DNA from: Gammaproteobacteria bacterium
GTDB taxonomy: Bacteria > Actinomycetota > Acidimicrobiia > Spongiisociales > UBA4744
DNA: 60,241 bases
Direction of reading: 5' to 3'
Assembly (NCBI GenBank): GCA_011682695.1
Contig: JAACED010000004.1
Span: 1-60,241 of the forward strand
Shown: piece by piece, positions 50,104 through 58,831 of the stretch
Position numbering within the stretch: the first letter of the stretch is position 1
Layout of the letters: the number at the start of each line of letters is the position of its first letter
Made by a program: the position numbers and the translations under genes
The notes under the pieces: model-generated
Told to the model about the DNA's origin: nothing
Databases searched by the model: none
The model's input: only the letters and a program-made list of their open reading frames with translations

Positions 50104-51263
50104 GTGGTCGGATTCGCCCCGTTCCGAGCGATGTTGACGAGCACACCGACCGCGCCGAAAGCCGTGACGAGAGAACTCCCCCCGACGGACATGAACGGCA
50201 GTGGCATTCCGGTGATCGGAAGGAGTCCAACGACGCCCCCCAAGTTGACAAGAGCCTGGAGCGAAAGCCAGGAAACGATCCCGACTGCGAGCATACGGCC
50301 GAAACGGTCAGGTGCACGGATCGCAATGAGATAGCCGATGACGCCGATCAAGGCAAACATCGCGAGCACGGTCACCCCTCCCGCGAACCCGGTCTCCTCA
50401 CCGATGATGGCAAAGATGAAGTCGGTATGGGCGTTGGGGAGAAACGACCATCGAGCGCGACTGGCACCGAGCCCGACACCGAACGCACCCCCGGTGCCGA
50501 GTGCAACGTAGCTCTGGACGACTTGCCATCCGCTACCGAGTGGATCCGCAAACGGATGCAGAAACGACGTGAGTCGTTCGCGTCGGTACGGGGATACGAT
50601 TGCGAGGAGCAGCGCGGCCGCGGAGCCACCAAGTGCAGTCACCGCGAGGTGGCGAAATCGGGCCGCCGACACGGCAGCGACAGCGAAGGCTGCGCCGAAG
50701 ATCACCAGCGCCGTGCCCAAATCCGGTTCCAGGAGAACCAGGAGCACGGCGATGCCTCCGGATACTCCCAGTGGTACGGCCAGGTGCCACATGTCGCCGA
50801 GGAGGCGCTCCTTTCGCTCCAGAGCAGCCGCGAGATAGACAACAACGCTGAACTTGGCGAACTCGGATGGCTGGAACGTCAACGAACCAATCTCGATCCA
50901 CCGTCTCGAGCCTCCGGCCACCACACCGAACTGCAACACGGCAATGAGTCCGACAATCGACGCGATGAGAAGTGGGCCTGCCGCCTTCCGGTAGACGCGA
51001 TAAGGAACTCTCGCAGCAATGATCGCGACGATCACCCCGATCCCTACCCAGAGCGCCTGCTTCTTGAAATAGACCCAACCGTCCCCATACAGTTCGATCC
51101 CCACCACCGACGATGCCGACCTGATCGCTCCGAGGCCGATCACAGTGAGTAACGCCACCGGAACCAGCAGGAGAACTGCGTACCGTGTGTTGGCGGAGCG
51201 TCGTTGGGCGACCTTGCGTTGGGCAGTCCTGGCACGGGTGATCGAGGTGACTCCTGCGCTCAT
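50100..51263 (-). CDS. ftsW: Peptidoglycan glycosyltransferase FtsW
   Basis: SEDS-family polymerase that works with FtsI at the septum. The 387-residue protein has about ten membrane segments and the SEDS motifs QPSEFAKFSVVVYLA, LLEPDLGTALVIF, GASRARWSFLPNAHTDFIFA with IIGEETGF, and VGLLPITGMPLPFMSVGGSS. The long basic N-terminus (ARTAQRKVAQRRSANTRY) is cytosolic. It overlaps murD and murG by 4 nt. Confidence 0.94.
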   Translation of the reverse strand: MSAGVTSITRARTAQRKVAQRRSANTRYAVLLLVPVALLTVIGLGAIRSASSVVGIELYGDGWVYFKKQALWVGIGVIVAIIAARVPYRVYRKAAGPLLIASIVGLIAVLQFGVVAGGSRRWIEIGSLTFQPSEFAKFSVVVYLAAALERKERLLGDMWHLAVPLGVSGGIAVLLVLLEPDLGTALVIFGAAFAVAAVSAARFRHLAVTALGGSAAALLLAIVSPYRRERLTSFLHPFADPLGSGWQVVQSYVALGTGGAFGVGLGASRARWSFLPNAHTDFIFAIIGEETGFAGGVTVLAMFALIGVIGYLIAIRAPDRFGRMLAVGIVSWLSLQALVNLGGVVGLLPITGMPLPFMSVGGSSLVTAFGAVGVLVNIARNGANPTT

Positions 51264-52522
51264 GGTCCCTCCTTCAGCACACGAACCGCCTTGACGAATG
51301 CATCGCCACGTGCCCTGTACGACGAGAACATGTCAAAACTCGCACACGCCGGCGCGAGCAGCACCGTGTCGCCGGACTCGGACACGGCGTCCGCTATCGC
51401 AACCGCCTTCTCCATGGTGGACGCAGCCGTCCACGGCGTGTCACCTGCCGCCTGCGCCAACTCAGATGTCGCCTCGCCTATCAGCACCAAATGCCGGATC
51501 GACCCGACTGCAGCCACGGAAGCCAAGTCCAGCCCCTTGTTACGGCCGCCGGCGATCAGCACAACGGATGGGAATGCCCGTATCGAAGCGACAGCAGCAT
51601 GGGGGTTTGTCGCCTTCGAGTCGTCGACCCACTGCACCCCTTGCCAGGTGCCCACGAGGGTGCGCCGATGGGTGGCAGGTCGGAAGGATCGGACAGTTGC
51701 CTCCACCGCTTCTTGCGAAGCCCCCATCTCCAAGGCGGCTACCGCCGCTGCCTTCAGATCAGTGACGAATGCTGCATCTCGAACCGGAATCTGTTCCAGT
51801 GGAATAGAAAGCGTTCCATACGTGAAGCCGTCACGGTATGAGAGCGCGATCTTGCGAGCCACAGCGGGCTCTACGAGCCCTGCTGCCCCCTCGTCTTCGC
51901 GGTCATAGATCAACACGTCTTCGTCTGTCTGATTCTCGAAGATCCGTGCTTTTGCCTGTCCGTATGCAGAAAGCGAACCGTGCCAGTCGAGATGATCTGG
52001 AGCGAGATTGAGCACCACGGCAACGTGCGGATGGAACTCCTCGATGAAACGCAGCTGGAAGCTCGATGCCTCGACGGCGACTGCGTCCCACTGCCCTCCC
52101 GCGACATCCGACAAGGCGGTGCCGATGTTGCCCGCCCCGATCGCCCGCATCCCGCTCGCCTGCAGCATGGCGGCGATCACAGACGTGACAGTCGTCTTGC
52201 CGTTCGTGCCGGTGACGGCAACCAACGGAGCATCCACGTGCCTTGCCGCGAATTCGAGTTCCGACCACAGGGGAATTCCCGCCTCGAACGTATCGATCAC
52301 GGGAGCGGCGCGTTCGGGGATTCCTGGGCTGACGACGACCAATTCCATGCCGGTCAACAGATCTGTGCTCCACGGTCCGCCGACCGTGGCAAACCCTTCA
52401 GCGAGCACCGACTGACACACCGCCGGGTTGGCGTCGTACACCGTCACCCGATACCCGAGCCTCGCTGCAAGCCGTGCGGCCGCCGATCCAGACACAGCAC
52501 CACCGATGATCAGCGTGCGCAT
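51260..52522 (-). CDS. murD: UDP-N-acetylmuramoyl-L-alanine-D-glutamate ligase
   Basis: Adds D-Glu to UDP-MurNAc-L-Ala. The 420-residue protein has a Rossmann-like N-domain (IIGGAVSGSAAARLAARLG), the ATP loop VTGTNGKTTVTSVIAAML, VLNLAPDHLDWHGSL, and the C-domain WVDDSKATNPHAAVASI and LIAGGRNKGLDLASV. All ligase motifs are present. It starts one nucleotide into the mraY stop and overlaps ftsW by 4 nt. Confidence 0.95.
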   Translation of the reverse strand: MRTLIIGGAVSGSAAARLAARLGYRVTVYDANPAVCQSVLAEGFATVGGPWSTDLLTGMELVVVSPGIPERAAPVIDTFEAGIPLWSELEFAARHVDAPLVAVTGTNGKTTVTSVIAAMLQASGMRAIGAGNIGTALSDVAGGQWDAVAVEASSFQLRFIEEFHPHVAVVLNLAPDHLDWHGSLSAYGQAKARIFENQTDEDVLIYDREDEGAAGLVEPAVARKIALSYRDGFTYGTLSIPLEQIPVRDAAFVTDLKAAAVAALEMGASQEAVEATVRSFRPATHRRTLVGTWQGVQWVDDSKATNPHAAVASIRAFPSVVLIAGGRNKGLDLASVAAVGSIRHLVLIGEATSELAQAAGDTPWTAASTMEKAVAIADAVSESGDTVLLAPACASFDMFSSYRARGDAFVKAVRVLKEGP

Positions 52523-53586
52523 CAGTTGGCCCTGAACGGGACGTCGAGGAGTCCGCTGTTGACGAAGTCGCCGTAGAAGATGCCGAGGGCAAGCGCCACA
52601 CAGAGCCCCGCGATGATCCAGAAGCGCACGACGACCGTCGTCTCAGGCCAACCGCCGAGATCGAAGTGGTAGTGAAACGGAGCCATGCGGAAGATGCGCC
52701 GCCCCGTCAACTTGAAACTCGCAACCTGCAGGATGACCGATACCGTTTCCGCCACGTACAGACCTCCGAGCAGGATCAGGAGCAGCTGCGTGTTGGTGAG
52801 CAGCGCAAGAGCCGCCATCAGCCCACCGAGCGCCTGAGATCCAACATCACCCATGAAAATGCGCGCGGGGGCGGCATTCCACCAGAGAAAGCCGAGAAGC
52901 GCGCCGAGCATCGCCGCCGAGACAACGCCCAACTCGAGAGGATCCAATCCGTTGTAGAACTCCGGATGCCGGAACTGCCAAAACCCGATGATCACAAACG
53001 CCCCGAAGACGAGTGCAGCAGATCCTGCAGCAAGTCCGTCCATGCCGTCTGTGAGGTTCACGGCGTTGGCGGTTCCCGCCAGCATGACCAATACGAGGAC
53101 GACGAAAAACACACCCAAGTCGATACCGAGAGGACGCGTGAACGACAACTCCGTCGAGATGCCGGCGTTGGTCGCTCCCCAGGCGAACAGCGCAGCCACG
53201 GTGAGCTGCCCGCCGAACTTCGCCGCCTTTCCGAGTCCCAGGCTTCGCTTCTTGGAGACCTTGAGGTAATCGTCGACGAGACCGATCGCACCCATCCCGG
53301 TCAGTGCCAGCAGTGCCAGCAGTCCGCCGCTTGAAAGGGGGATGACGGACAGGCGAAACCCTTCGAGCCCCCACACTCTGACGTGCGAGACGAGATAGCC
53401 GATGAGGACGGCACCGATCATCACGACGCCGCCCATCGTCGGGGTTCCCTGCTTGTGTAGATGCCCAGAGACTTCCTCTTGGATGAACTGCCCGATGTTG
53501 TGCTCCCGGAGCTTGCGAAGCGCCCACGGGGTCGCCAGGATCGAAACCACGAAAGCGACGGCGGCGGAGATCAGCAGGGCAATCAC
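52522..53586 (-). CDS. mraY: Phospho-MurNAc-pentapeptide translocase MraY
   Basis: Transfers phospho-MurNAc-pentapeptide to undecaprenyl phosphate to make lipid I. The 354-residue protein has about ten membrane helices, the catalytic DDYLKV-type motif (GLVDDYLKVSKKRSLGL), NLTDGMDGLAAG, and FMGDVGSQALGG near APARIFMGD, plus the late APFHYHFDLGGW loop. It overlaps murE by 4 nt, leaving no room for murF, which normally lies between them. Confidence 0.95.
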   Translation of the reverse strand: MIALLISAAVAFVVSILATPWALRKLREHNIGQFIQEEVSGHLHKQGTPTMGGVVMIGAVLIGYLVSHVRVWGLEGFRLSVIPLSSGGLLALLALTGMGAIGLVDDYLKVSKKRSLGLGKAAKFGGQLTVAALFAWGATNAGISTELSFTRPLGIDLGVFFVVLVLVMLAGTANAVNLTDGMDGLAAGSAALVFGAFVIIGFWQFRHPEFYNGLDPLELGVVSAAMLGALLGFLWWNAAPARIFMGDVGSQALGGLMAALALLTNTQLLLILLGGLYVAETVSVILQVASFKLTGRRIFRMAPFHYHFDLGGWPETTVVVRFWIIAGLCVALALGIFYGDFVNSGLLDVPFRAN

Positions 53587-55031
53587 GCGCGGGCCTCCAA
53601 CGCCTGGCGGGCTACCTCCCGATCGTCAAACGGTACCGTTCGATTTGCGAACTCCTGGCTCTGCTCGTGACCCTTGCCGAGGATCAGGACGATGTCTCCC
53701 GGCTCTGCCATCCGCACGGCTTCGAAGATCGCTCTCCGCCGGTCCAGGTTGATCAGCGCCTCCGATCCGACAACCCCCGAAGCGACCTGGTCCGCGATCT
53801 CGGCAGGATCTTCTGACCTTGGATTGTCATTGGTGATGATCACGACATCGGCCGACGATGCAGCGGACCCCATGAACGGGCGTTTTCGGCGATCGCGATC
53901 GCCGCCTGCCCCGAAGACAACGATCACCCTCCCAGGGACCGCCCTTCTGGCAGCATCGATGGCGGCTTCGATGCCGTCTGGCGTGTGCGCATAGTCCACG
54001 ATCACAGCGACCGGGTGCCCACCACTGACGATTTCGAAGCGACCACTCACCGCTTCGACGTTCCCGAGGCCCGATGCGATCTCATCCATGCTGATCCCAA
54101 CGCTATGGGCACAACCCGCGGCAACCAAGGCATTCGCAACGTTGAATACCCCTCCGATCGGGAAGTGTACGGCGAATCGTCCCTCTGCGCCGACCAAGAA
54201 AAAGCGGCTGAAGGCTGCACCGGAATGCACGGATACGGCGCGGATGTCTGCGTCTGGTCTAAAACCGACAGTGGTGGTTGGCAGTCTGGTCGACTCGGCC
54301 AACCGTGCACCGTACGGATCGTCCACGAAGACGACCGCCTCGTTTGCCTTCTCCGGCGAGAAGAGCTGAGTTTTCGCGTTGAAGTACGTGTCCATGTCCT
54401 GGTGGAAGTCGAGATGGTCCTGCGTGAGATTCGTGAATGCTGCGACCCGGAACACCGTGCCATCGACACGGTGCAAGACCAGCGAATGCGATGATACCTC
54501 CATGGCGACTACTTCAACACGCTCGTCGCGCATGCGCGCCAACAGACGCTGGAGTTCCGACGCTTCGGGCGTCGTACGCTGCAACGGAATGGTCTCCGTG
54601 CCGATGCGAGCTCCGATGGTACCGATCAGCGCCGAGTGGACTCCGGCGCTGCGCAGGATCGTGTCGAGGAAGTAGGTGACCGTCGTTTTTCCGTTGGTGC
54701 CCGTGACTCCGACGACGTCCATCTTCCGGGCGGGATGACCGTGGACGGCTGCGGCAAGGGGACCGAGTGCGGCGCGGGTCTCGCCGACAACCAGCTGTGG
54801 AACAGGAACCTGGACCGGATGTTCGACACACACCGCCGCAGCCCCGGCCGCAACGGCAGCCGCGACGAATCGGTGGCCGTCCGTCGTGAACCCGCGAATC
54901 GCGACGAACAGGGTGCCGGGACGCACATGCCTGCTGTCATGTTCGACATCTTCGATCTGCACATCGGGTCCGATCACGCGTCCGCCGACGTCGGCGGCCA
55001 GCGTCGAAAGCGTTGCCGTCTCAGGACGCAT
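53583..55031 (-). CDS. murE: UDP-MurNAc-L-Ala-D-Glu:meso-diaminopimelate ligase
   Basis: Adds the third amino acid of the wall stem peptide. The protein (482 residues from ATG 55031) has DSRHVRPGTLFVAIRGFTTD, ATP loop GVTGTNGKTTVTYFL, NLTQDHLDFHQDM, VDYAHTPDGIEAAID, and the DNPR motif in ITNDNPRSEDP, which indicates meso-diaminopimelate rather than lysine. TTG 55046 in the same frame is an alternative start. It overlaps the ftsI stop by 11 nt. Confidence 0.95.
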   Translation of the reverse strand: MRPETATLSTLAADVGGRVIGPDVQIEDVEHDSRHVRPGTLFVAIRGFTTDGHRFVAAAVAAGAAAVCVEHPVQVPVPQLVVGETRAALGPLAAAVHGHPARKMDVVGVTGTNGKTTVTYFLDTILRSAGVHSALIGTIGARIGTETIPLQRTTPEASELQRLLARMRDERVEVVAMEVSSHSLVLHRVDGTVFRVAAFTNLTQDHLDFHQDMDTYFNAKTQLFSPEKANEAVVFVDDPYGARLAESTRLPTTTVGFRPDADIRAVSVHSGAAFSRFFLVGAEGRFAVHFPIGGVFNVANALVAAGCAHSVGISMDEIASGLGNVEAVSGRFEIVSGGHPVAVIVDYAHTPDGIEAAIDAARRAVPGRVIVVFGAGGDRDRRKRPFMGSAASSADVVIITNDNPRSEDPAEIADQVASGVVGSEALINLDRRRAIFEAVRMAEPGDIVLILGKGHEQSQEFANRTVPFDDREVARQALEARA

Positions 55032-56763
55032 CGGGGGGCACCCCAAGCCGGTGCAACGTGTCTTCGGCGATCTTGGAAAAGGCCGGTGCGGCTACGCTCC
55101 CGCCACTCGAACCGATCTTGGGCGAATCGACAACAACCCCGATCACGATCCGAGGATTGCTCGCCGGGGCCATCCCGACGAAACTCACCACGTAGTCGTC
55201 CGTATAGCCCTCCCCCTCCACGAACTTGCGAGCGGTACCGGTCTTCCCCGCTGCCGTGTAGCCAGGGATCCGCGCGTTTTCGCCTGTTCCTTCGTCGCTC
55301 TCGATCACATTACGGAGAAGGGATCTCATGACCAGGGCCGTGTCGACCGAGATGACTCGCCGCTCCTCCGGTGATATCGGACGATGGACGCCGGACCCGT
55401 CGACGACTTCTCGGACGAGATGTGGCTGGACCCAGACCCCGTCGTTGGCTACCACTCCGTAGGCCGCCGCCATCTGAAGCGGCGTCACCGAAACCGAATA
55501 GCCGATGGCCGCGGAGGCGAAACAGGATGGGCAGGTGGGGTCGAGGTTCAACCTGCCCGGAGACTCTCCGGGTACGTCAGCGCCGGTTTTCCTTCCGAGG
55601 CCGAACGCATCGATGTAGCGAGCGAGATTCGAATCACCGAGTCGTTTACCGACGAGGATCGTCCCAACGTTCGACGATCTGGTCACGATGTCCTTCACAC
55701 TGAGAATCTCGGTGGGATGCCGTTCTGCATCGTGGTAGCAGCCATTGATCTGATCCCCCGCAGTGCTCAAGCGGCCCTCACAGGCTCCGTCGACGACCTC
55801 GATCACATCGGGGACCTCGAACGTCGTACCCGCGTTGACGGCATTCTCCTCGATCGCCGCAGCAACCGTGATGAGCTTCTCGGTGCTTCCCGGCTCATAC
55901 GTGCCGAGGACAGCCCAGTTCACCCATTCGTCTTGAGTGGAAGCGCTGCGGTCGTTGGGATCAAAGCCCGGAACCACTGCGATGGCCAGCACCTCACCGG
56001 TGAAGGGATCGAGCACGACGGCCGTGCACCGTTTGGCCTTGGTCCGTTCGAGCGTCGCCTTGCACTCACGCTCGGCAATGAACTCGATGTCCCGGTCGAT
56101 CGTTGTCACCAGATCGCTGCCAGGAATAGCAGGGCGAACATCGTACTGACCCTGAGGGATCACGTTCCCGTCCAGATCCTGTTCGAACCGGACCTCCCCC
56201 GGTGTGCCACTGAGCTGCTCATCGTATCGGTACTCGAGACCTTCGAGGCCATTGCCGTCGGGGTCGACGAAACCCAGTACTTGTGCAGCCAGTGACCCTT
56301 CGGGGTACACGCGCATCGCTTCCGGATACGAGTAGATGCCGGGCAGTTCGAGTCTCTCCACCTGCGCCGCTGTTTCGGCGTCGATCTGACGTGCGATCGT
56401 CACCCATCTTCGACCGGACTGAAGGGTCGCCAGCACGTGTGCTTGATCGATTCCCAGGGTGACGGCCAGGAGTTCGGCGACCTGAGCCGGCTGCTGGAGA
56501 TGGTCGGTGTCCGCACCGATCGTCTTTCCCTGGACGGTGATGGCGAGCTCACGGCCTTCTCTGTCATAGATCGTGCCGCGCTCGGCAGCCAGCACCTTGA
56601 CCTTAGCCCTCTGCTCGAGACCCATCTCTTTGAGGTCTGCCGCTTGGACGATCTGTAGCTGGAACAAGCGCACACCCACGCCGAACCATGCGACAAGTAC
56701 CGCCAGCGCGACGACGACCAGGCGTCCTCGACCCGAGCGGCGGCCTCGCGGCCGGCCGCCCAC
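55021..56763 (-). CDS. ftsI: Septal transpeptidase FtsI (PBP3, class B PBP)
   Basis: Cross-links septal peptidoglycan with FtsW. The 580-residue protein has a cytosolic basic N-terminus (RPRGRRSGRGR), one membrane helix (LVVVALAVLVAWFGVGVRLF), a dimerisation region, and a transpeptidase domain with active-site SxxK in EPGSTEKLITVAAAIE, SSN in VTRSSNVGTILVG and KTG in AAGKTGTARK. The GTG start has GGAGG 5 nt upstream, so 56763 is well supported. ftsL ends 91 nt upstream. Confidence 0.95.
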   Translation of the reverse strand: MGGRPRGRRSGRGRLVVVALAVLVAWFGVGVRLFQLQIVQAADLKEMGLEQRAKVKVLAAERGTIYDREGRELAITVQGKTIGADTDHLQQPAQVAELLAVTLGIDQAHVLATLQSGRRWVTIARQIDAETAAQVERLELPGIYSYPEAMRVYPEGSLAAQVLGFVDPDGNGLEGLEYRYDEQLSGTPGEVRFEQDLDGNVIPQGQYDVRPAIPGSDLVTTIDRDIEFIAERECKATLERTKAKRCTAVVLDPFTGEVLAIAVVPGFDPNDRSASTQDEWVNWAVLGTYEPGSTEKLITVAAAIEENAVNAGTTFEVPDVIEVVDGACEGRLSTAGDQINGCYHDAERHPTEILSVKDIVTRSSNVGTILVGKRLGDSNLARYIDAFGLGRKTGADVPGESPGRLNLDPTCPSCFASAAIGYSVSVTPLQMAAAYGVVANDGVWVQPHLVREVVDGSGVHRPISPEERRVISVDTALVMRSLLRNVIESDEGTGENARIPGYTAAGKTGTARKFVEGEGYTDDYVVSFVGMAPASNPRIVIGVVVDSPKIGSSGGSVAAPAFSKIAEDTLHRLGVPPDAS

Positions 56764-56854
56764 GGTTACCTCCGCGGCCGAAAGATCGCGGTAAGCGCAT
56801 CCGGAGACGCTCTCTCCGCGAGGCTCCGGCCGCCAGCACTGGTTCCGGTCATCC

Positions 56855-57259
56855 TCATGGCGATGCGGTGAGGATCGACTTCAGATCGACGAAGCGGTCC
56901 TCCATTGGAGGCCGGCGGTCACCCACACCGTCGGCAATGACGACACGAACGTCATCCGGATACGTCAGTCCCAACTCCTCCGCGAATGGGACGATGCGCT
57001 CCGGAGCCTGCAGGCGAGCCACCTGCAGACGCAGCTGCTGATAGTGGATCTGCTCCGCCTCGATCTGCTTGGAGAGATCGTTCATCTCGAGTGCGGGCTT
57101 GTCCAACGCAACACGAGAGAGGATGAGAGCAAAGAAGAGCGCGATGGCGAGCCCAGTGAACAGCACCCACGCACCCAGTCTCGGCCGCACCGACCGTCTG
57201 CCCGTGATGACCCTCAGCCGGCCACCTGCCTCGGGAACGCGCGCTGGTCGAGCCGTCAT
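56855..57259 (-). CDS. ftsL: FtsL-like divisome protein
   Basis: Small bitopic protein of 134 residues with a basic N-terminus, one membrane helix (LGAWVLFTGLAIALFFALIL), then a leucine-zipper-like coiled coil (LSKQIEAEQIHYQQLRLQVARLQAPERI). Position between rsmH and ftsI and topology identify it as FtsL despite low sequence conservation. ATG 57259 overlaps the rsmH stop (ATGA). The frame extends to 57487 inside rsmH, which I rejected. Confidence 0.85.
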   Translation of the reverse strand: MTARPARVPEAGGRLRVITGRRSVRPRLGAWVLFTGLAIALFFALILSRVALDKPALEMNDLSKQIEAEQIHYQQLRLQVARLQAPERIVPFAEELGLTYPDDVRVVIADGVGDRRPPMEDRFVDLKSILTASP

Positions 57260-58170
57260 GCCGCAACCTTCTCGGCAGCGCGAAGCTTCGCGCTGCGCGC
57301 CCTCGGGTTTTCTGCGATCTCTTCTTCTCGAGGTGCCATCGGTCGCCTCGTCAGAATCCGGAGCTCCGCGTTCTGGCCGCATCCGCATACGGGCAGGTCG
57401 GGAGGACACACACATCCCTGGCTGCCGCTGAGGAACCGTCGCTTGACGATGCGATCTTCGAGTGAGTGATAGGAGATCACTACACACCGACCTCCGAGCG
57501 TCAGCGAATCGATTGCAGCGTCGAGCCCCAACTCGAGTGCTTCGAGTTCCTCGTTGACGGCGATCCTGAGGGCTTGAAACGTGCGGCGGGCAGGATGCCC
57601 ACCGGTCCGACGAGTCGCGGCAGGGACGGCATCGCGCACCACGTCTGCGAGTTGCACGGTGTCGAGGATCGGGCGCGCTTGAACGATTGCATGTGCGATG
57701 CGCTTCGCGAATCGTTCCTCGCCCAACGTTCGCAAGACTCGTGTGAGGTCGTTCTCATCCCACTCGTTGACCATCTCGCCCGCAGCAGTTGCCGCGTCCG
57801 GACCCATGCGCATATCGAGGGGTCCGTGGGCTCTGTATGAGAAGCCGCGAGCCGGCTCGTCGAGCTGGTGGGAAGAGACGCCCAAATCGAACAAGGCACC
57901 AGAGATCTCGTCGATGCCCTCCTCCTCGAGCAGGGACGCGAGATCTCGGAAGTTTCGGGCGTGGACCCCGGCAGAGAGCGCCACGGCATCCGGATCCCGA
58001 TCGATCGCAACGATCGGGCGACCCAGCTGCTCGGCCAGAGCTCGACTGTGGCCACCGCCGCCGTAAGTGGCGTCCACGATGATGCCGGCCGGAACTGGGC
58101 GCAGTAGGTCGACGACCTCATCGACCATGACGGGGTTGTGGTAATGCTTCTTGTCCGGTGTCTGATTCAT
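57256..58170 (-). CDS. rsmH: 16S rRNA m4C1402 methyltransferase RsmH
   Basis: SAM-dependent methyltransferase (formerly MraW). The protein has HYHNPVMVDEVVDLL, the SAM loop VDATYGGGGHSRALAEQL, FDLGVSSHQLDEPARGFSY, and VISYHSLEDRIVKRRF. I chose ATG 58170 (304 residues), which has a G-run (GGGGGG, minus strand) 6 nt upstream; ATG 58197 would add nine residues and has no SD. That G-run and start codon lie in the 3' arm of a long perfect inverted repeat, so translation may be regulated. The stop overlaps ftsL by 4 nt. Confidence 0.94.
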   Translation of the reverse strand: MNQTPDKKHYHNPVMVDEVVDLLRPVPAGIIVDATYGGGGHSRALAEQLGRPIVAIDRDPDAVALSAGVHARNFRDLASLLEEEGIDEISGALFDLGVSSHQLDEPARGFSYRAHGPLDMRMGPDAATAAGEMVNEWDENDLTRVLRTLGEERFAKRIAHAIVQARPILDTVQLADVVRDAVPAATRRTGGHPARRTFQALRIAVNEELEALELGLDAAIDSLTLGGRCVVISYHSLEDRIVKRRFLSGSQGCVCPPDLPVCGCGQNAELRILTRRPMAPREEEIAENPRARSAKLRAAEKVAA

Positions 58171-58251
58171 TGCCAGCCCCCCGGGCGCTGGCACCATTGG
58201 GAAGCGGGCGGAGTAAGGGGCTTACCTCATGGTTCCGGGGGGCTGGCAATG
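58168..58251 (-). promoter_or_regulatory. 17-bp perfect inverted repeat covering the rsmH start region
   Basis: On the minus strand CATTGCCAGCCCCCCGG (58251-58235) is the exact reverse complement of CCGGGGGGCTGGCAATG (58184-58168). The 3' arm contains the G-run and the ATG of rsmH; the loop is 50 nt. Inside the loop are a start-stop mini-frame ATG-AGG-TAA (58230-58222) and a small hairpin GTAAG-CCC-CTTAC (58225-58213 on this strand). In mRNA this would be a very stable stem that hides the rsmH initiation site unless opened. It lies in the 99-nt gap between mraZ and rsmH. Regulation is inferred. Confidence 0.6.
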
Positions 58252-58269
58252 CACCAGTCCTGGGTGCGT

Positions 58270-58701
58270 TCAGATTCCTTCGGTACCGAACTCCTCCTCG
58301 ATGTCTGCGTAGTAGTCGTCGGCTTCGGACGAGAGCTGCTCCCAGCTCTCTTGGTTCCAGATTTCGATGCGGTCCGCGACACCCACCACCACGGCCTCGC
58401 GGCCGAGATCCGCATAGGCACGGAGGCGTTCGGGAAGCATGATCCGCCCTTGCCGGTCAGGGGTCTCCTGTTTGGCACCGGCGAATACCGAACGCGTATA
58501 GGCGCGAACCTTGCTGTTCGTGCGGGGCAGGCGATTCAATCTCTCCACCTCTTCAGCCCATCGGCCAAGAGGGAAGACGTAGAGGCATCGCTCCTGCCCC
58601 TTGGTGACGACGCAGCCGTCGGCGAGCTGAGCACGGAATTCGGCGGGCAACACGACACGGCCCTTCGGGTCGAGTGCGTGCCGGTATTCACCGAGGAACA
58701 C
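58270..58701 (-). CDS. mraZ: Transcriptional regulator MraZ
   Basis: AbrB-fold DNA-binding protein that in characterised bacteria represses the mra/dcw operon. The 143-residue protein has the two MraZ repeats: FLGEYRHALDPKGRVVLPAE and KQETPDRQGRIMLPERLRAY, each containing the DxxGR turn. It heads the division cluster, as usual. A promoter with three TGG repeats lies just upstream, consistent with autoregulation. The region after the stop contains a small hairpin and then a long inverted repeat. Confidence 0.95.
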   Translation of the reverse strand: MFLGEYRHALDPKGRVVLPAEFRAQLADGCVVTKGQERCLYVFPLGRWAEEVERLNRLPRTNSKVRAYTRSVFAGAKQETPDRQGRIMLPERLRAYADLGREAVVVGVADRIEIWNQESWEQLSSEADDYYADIEEEFGTEGI

Positions 58702-58732
58702 GGCTCAGTCTCCGATAATTGCATCTACGGTC

Positions 58733-58775
58733 CTCCACTGCGCACCACTATGGCCCATTTCGCGCCACATGTCAA
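58733..58775 (-). promoter_or_regulatory. mraZ promoter with MraZ-type TGG repeats
   Basis: On the minus strand a perfect -35 TTGACA (58775-58770), a 17-bp spacer and -10 CATAGT (58752-58747) precede mraZ. Overlapping the -10 are three repeats, TGGGC, TGGTG and TGGAG, each separated by 5 nt (58757-58733). Known MraZ operators are TGGGN repeats with 5-nt spacers, so this is a likely, slightly degenerate, autorepression site. Transcription would start near 58740, giving a leader of about 40 nt. Confidence 0.6.
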
Positions 58776-58818
58776 CCAATTCACTCCCTCATGCCCCATC
58801 AAGTGGCCGGGGGTGCCG

Positions 58819-58824
58819 TAAGCT
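58819..58824 (+). promoter_or_regulatory. -10 box for leaderless SDR gene
   Basis: TAAGCT ends 7 nt before ATG 58832 with no SD. The frame upstream of this ATG would run through the mraZ promoter. Confidence 0.4.
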
Positions 58825-58831
58825 GCGCACG

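Noticed and set aside
57260-57487. N-terminal extension of FtsL to 210 residues
   Set aside because: It lies inside the rsmH coding region; ATG 57259 gives the normal FtsL topology and the ATGA junction.
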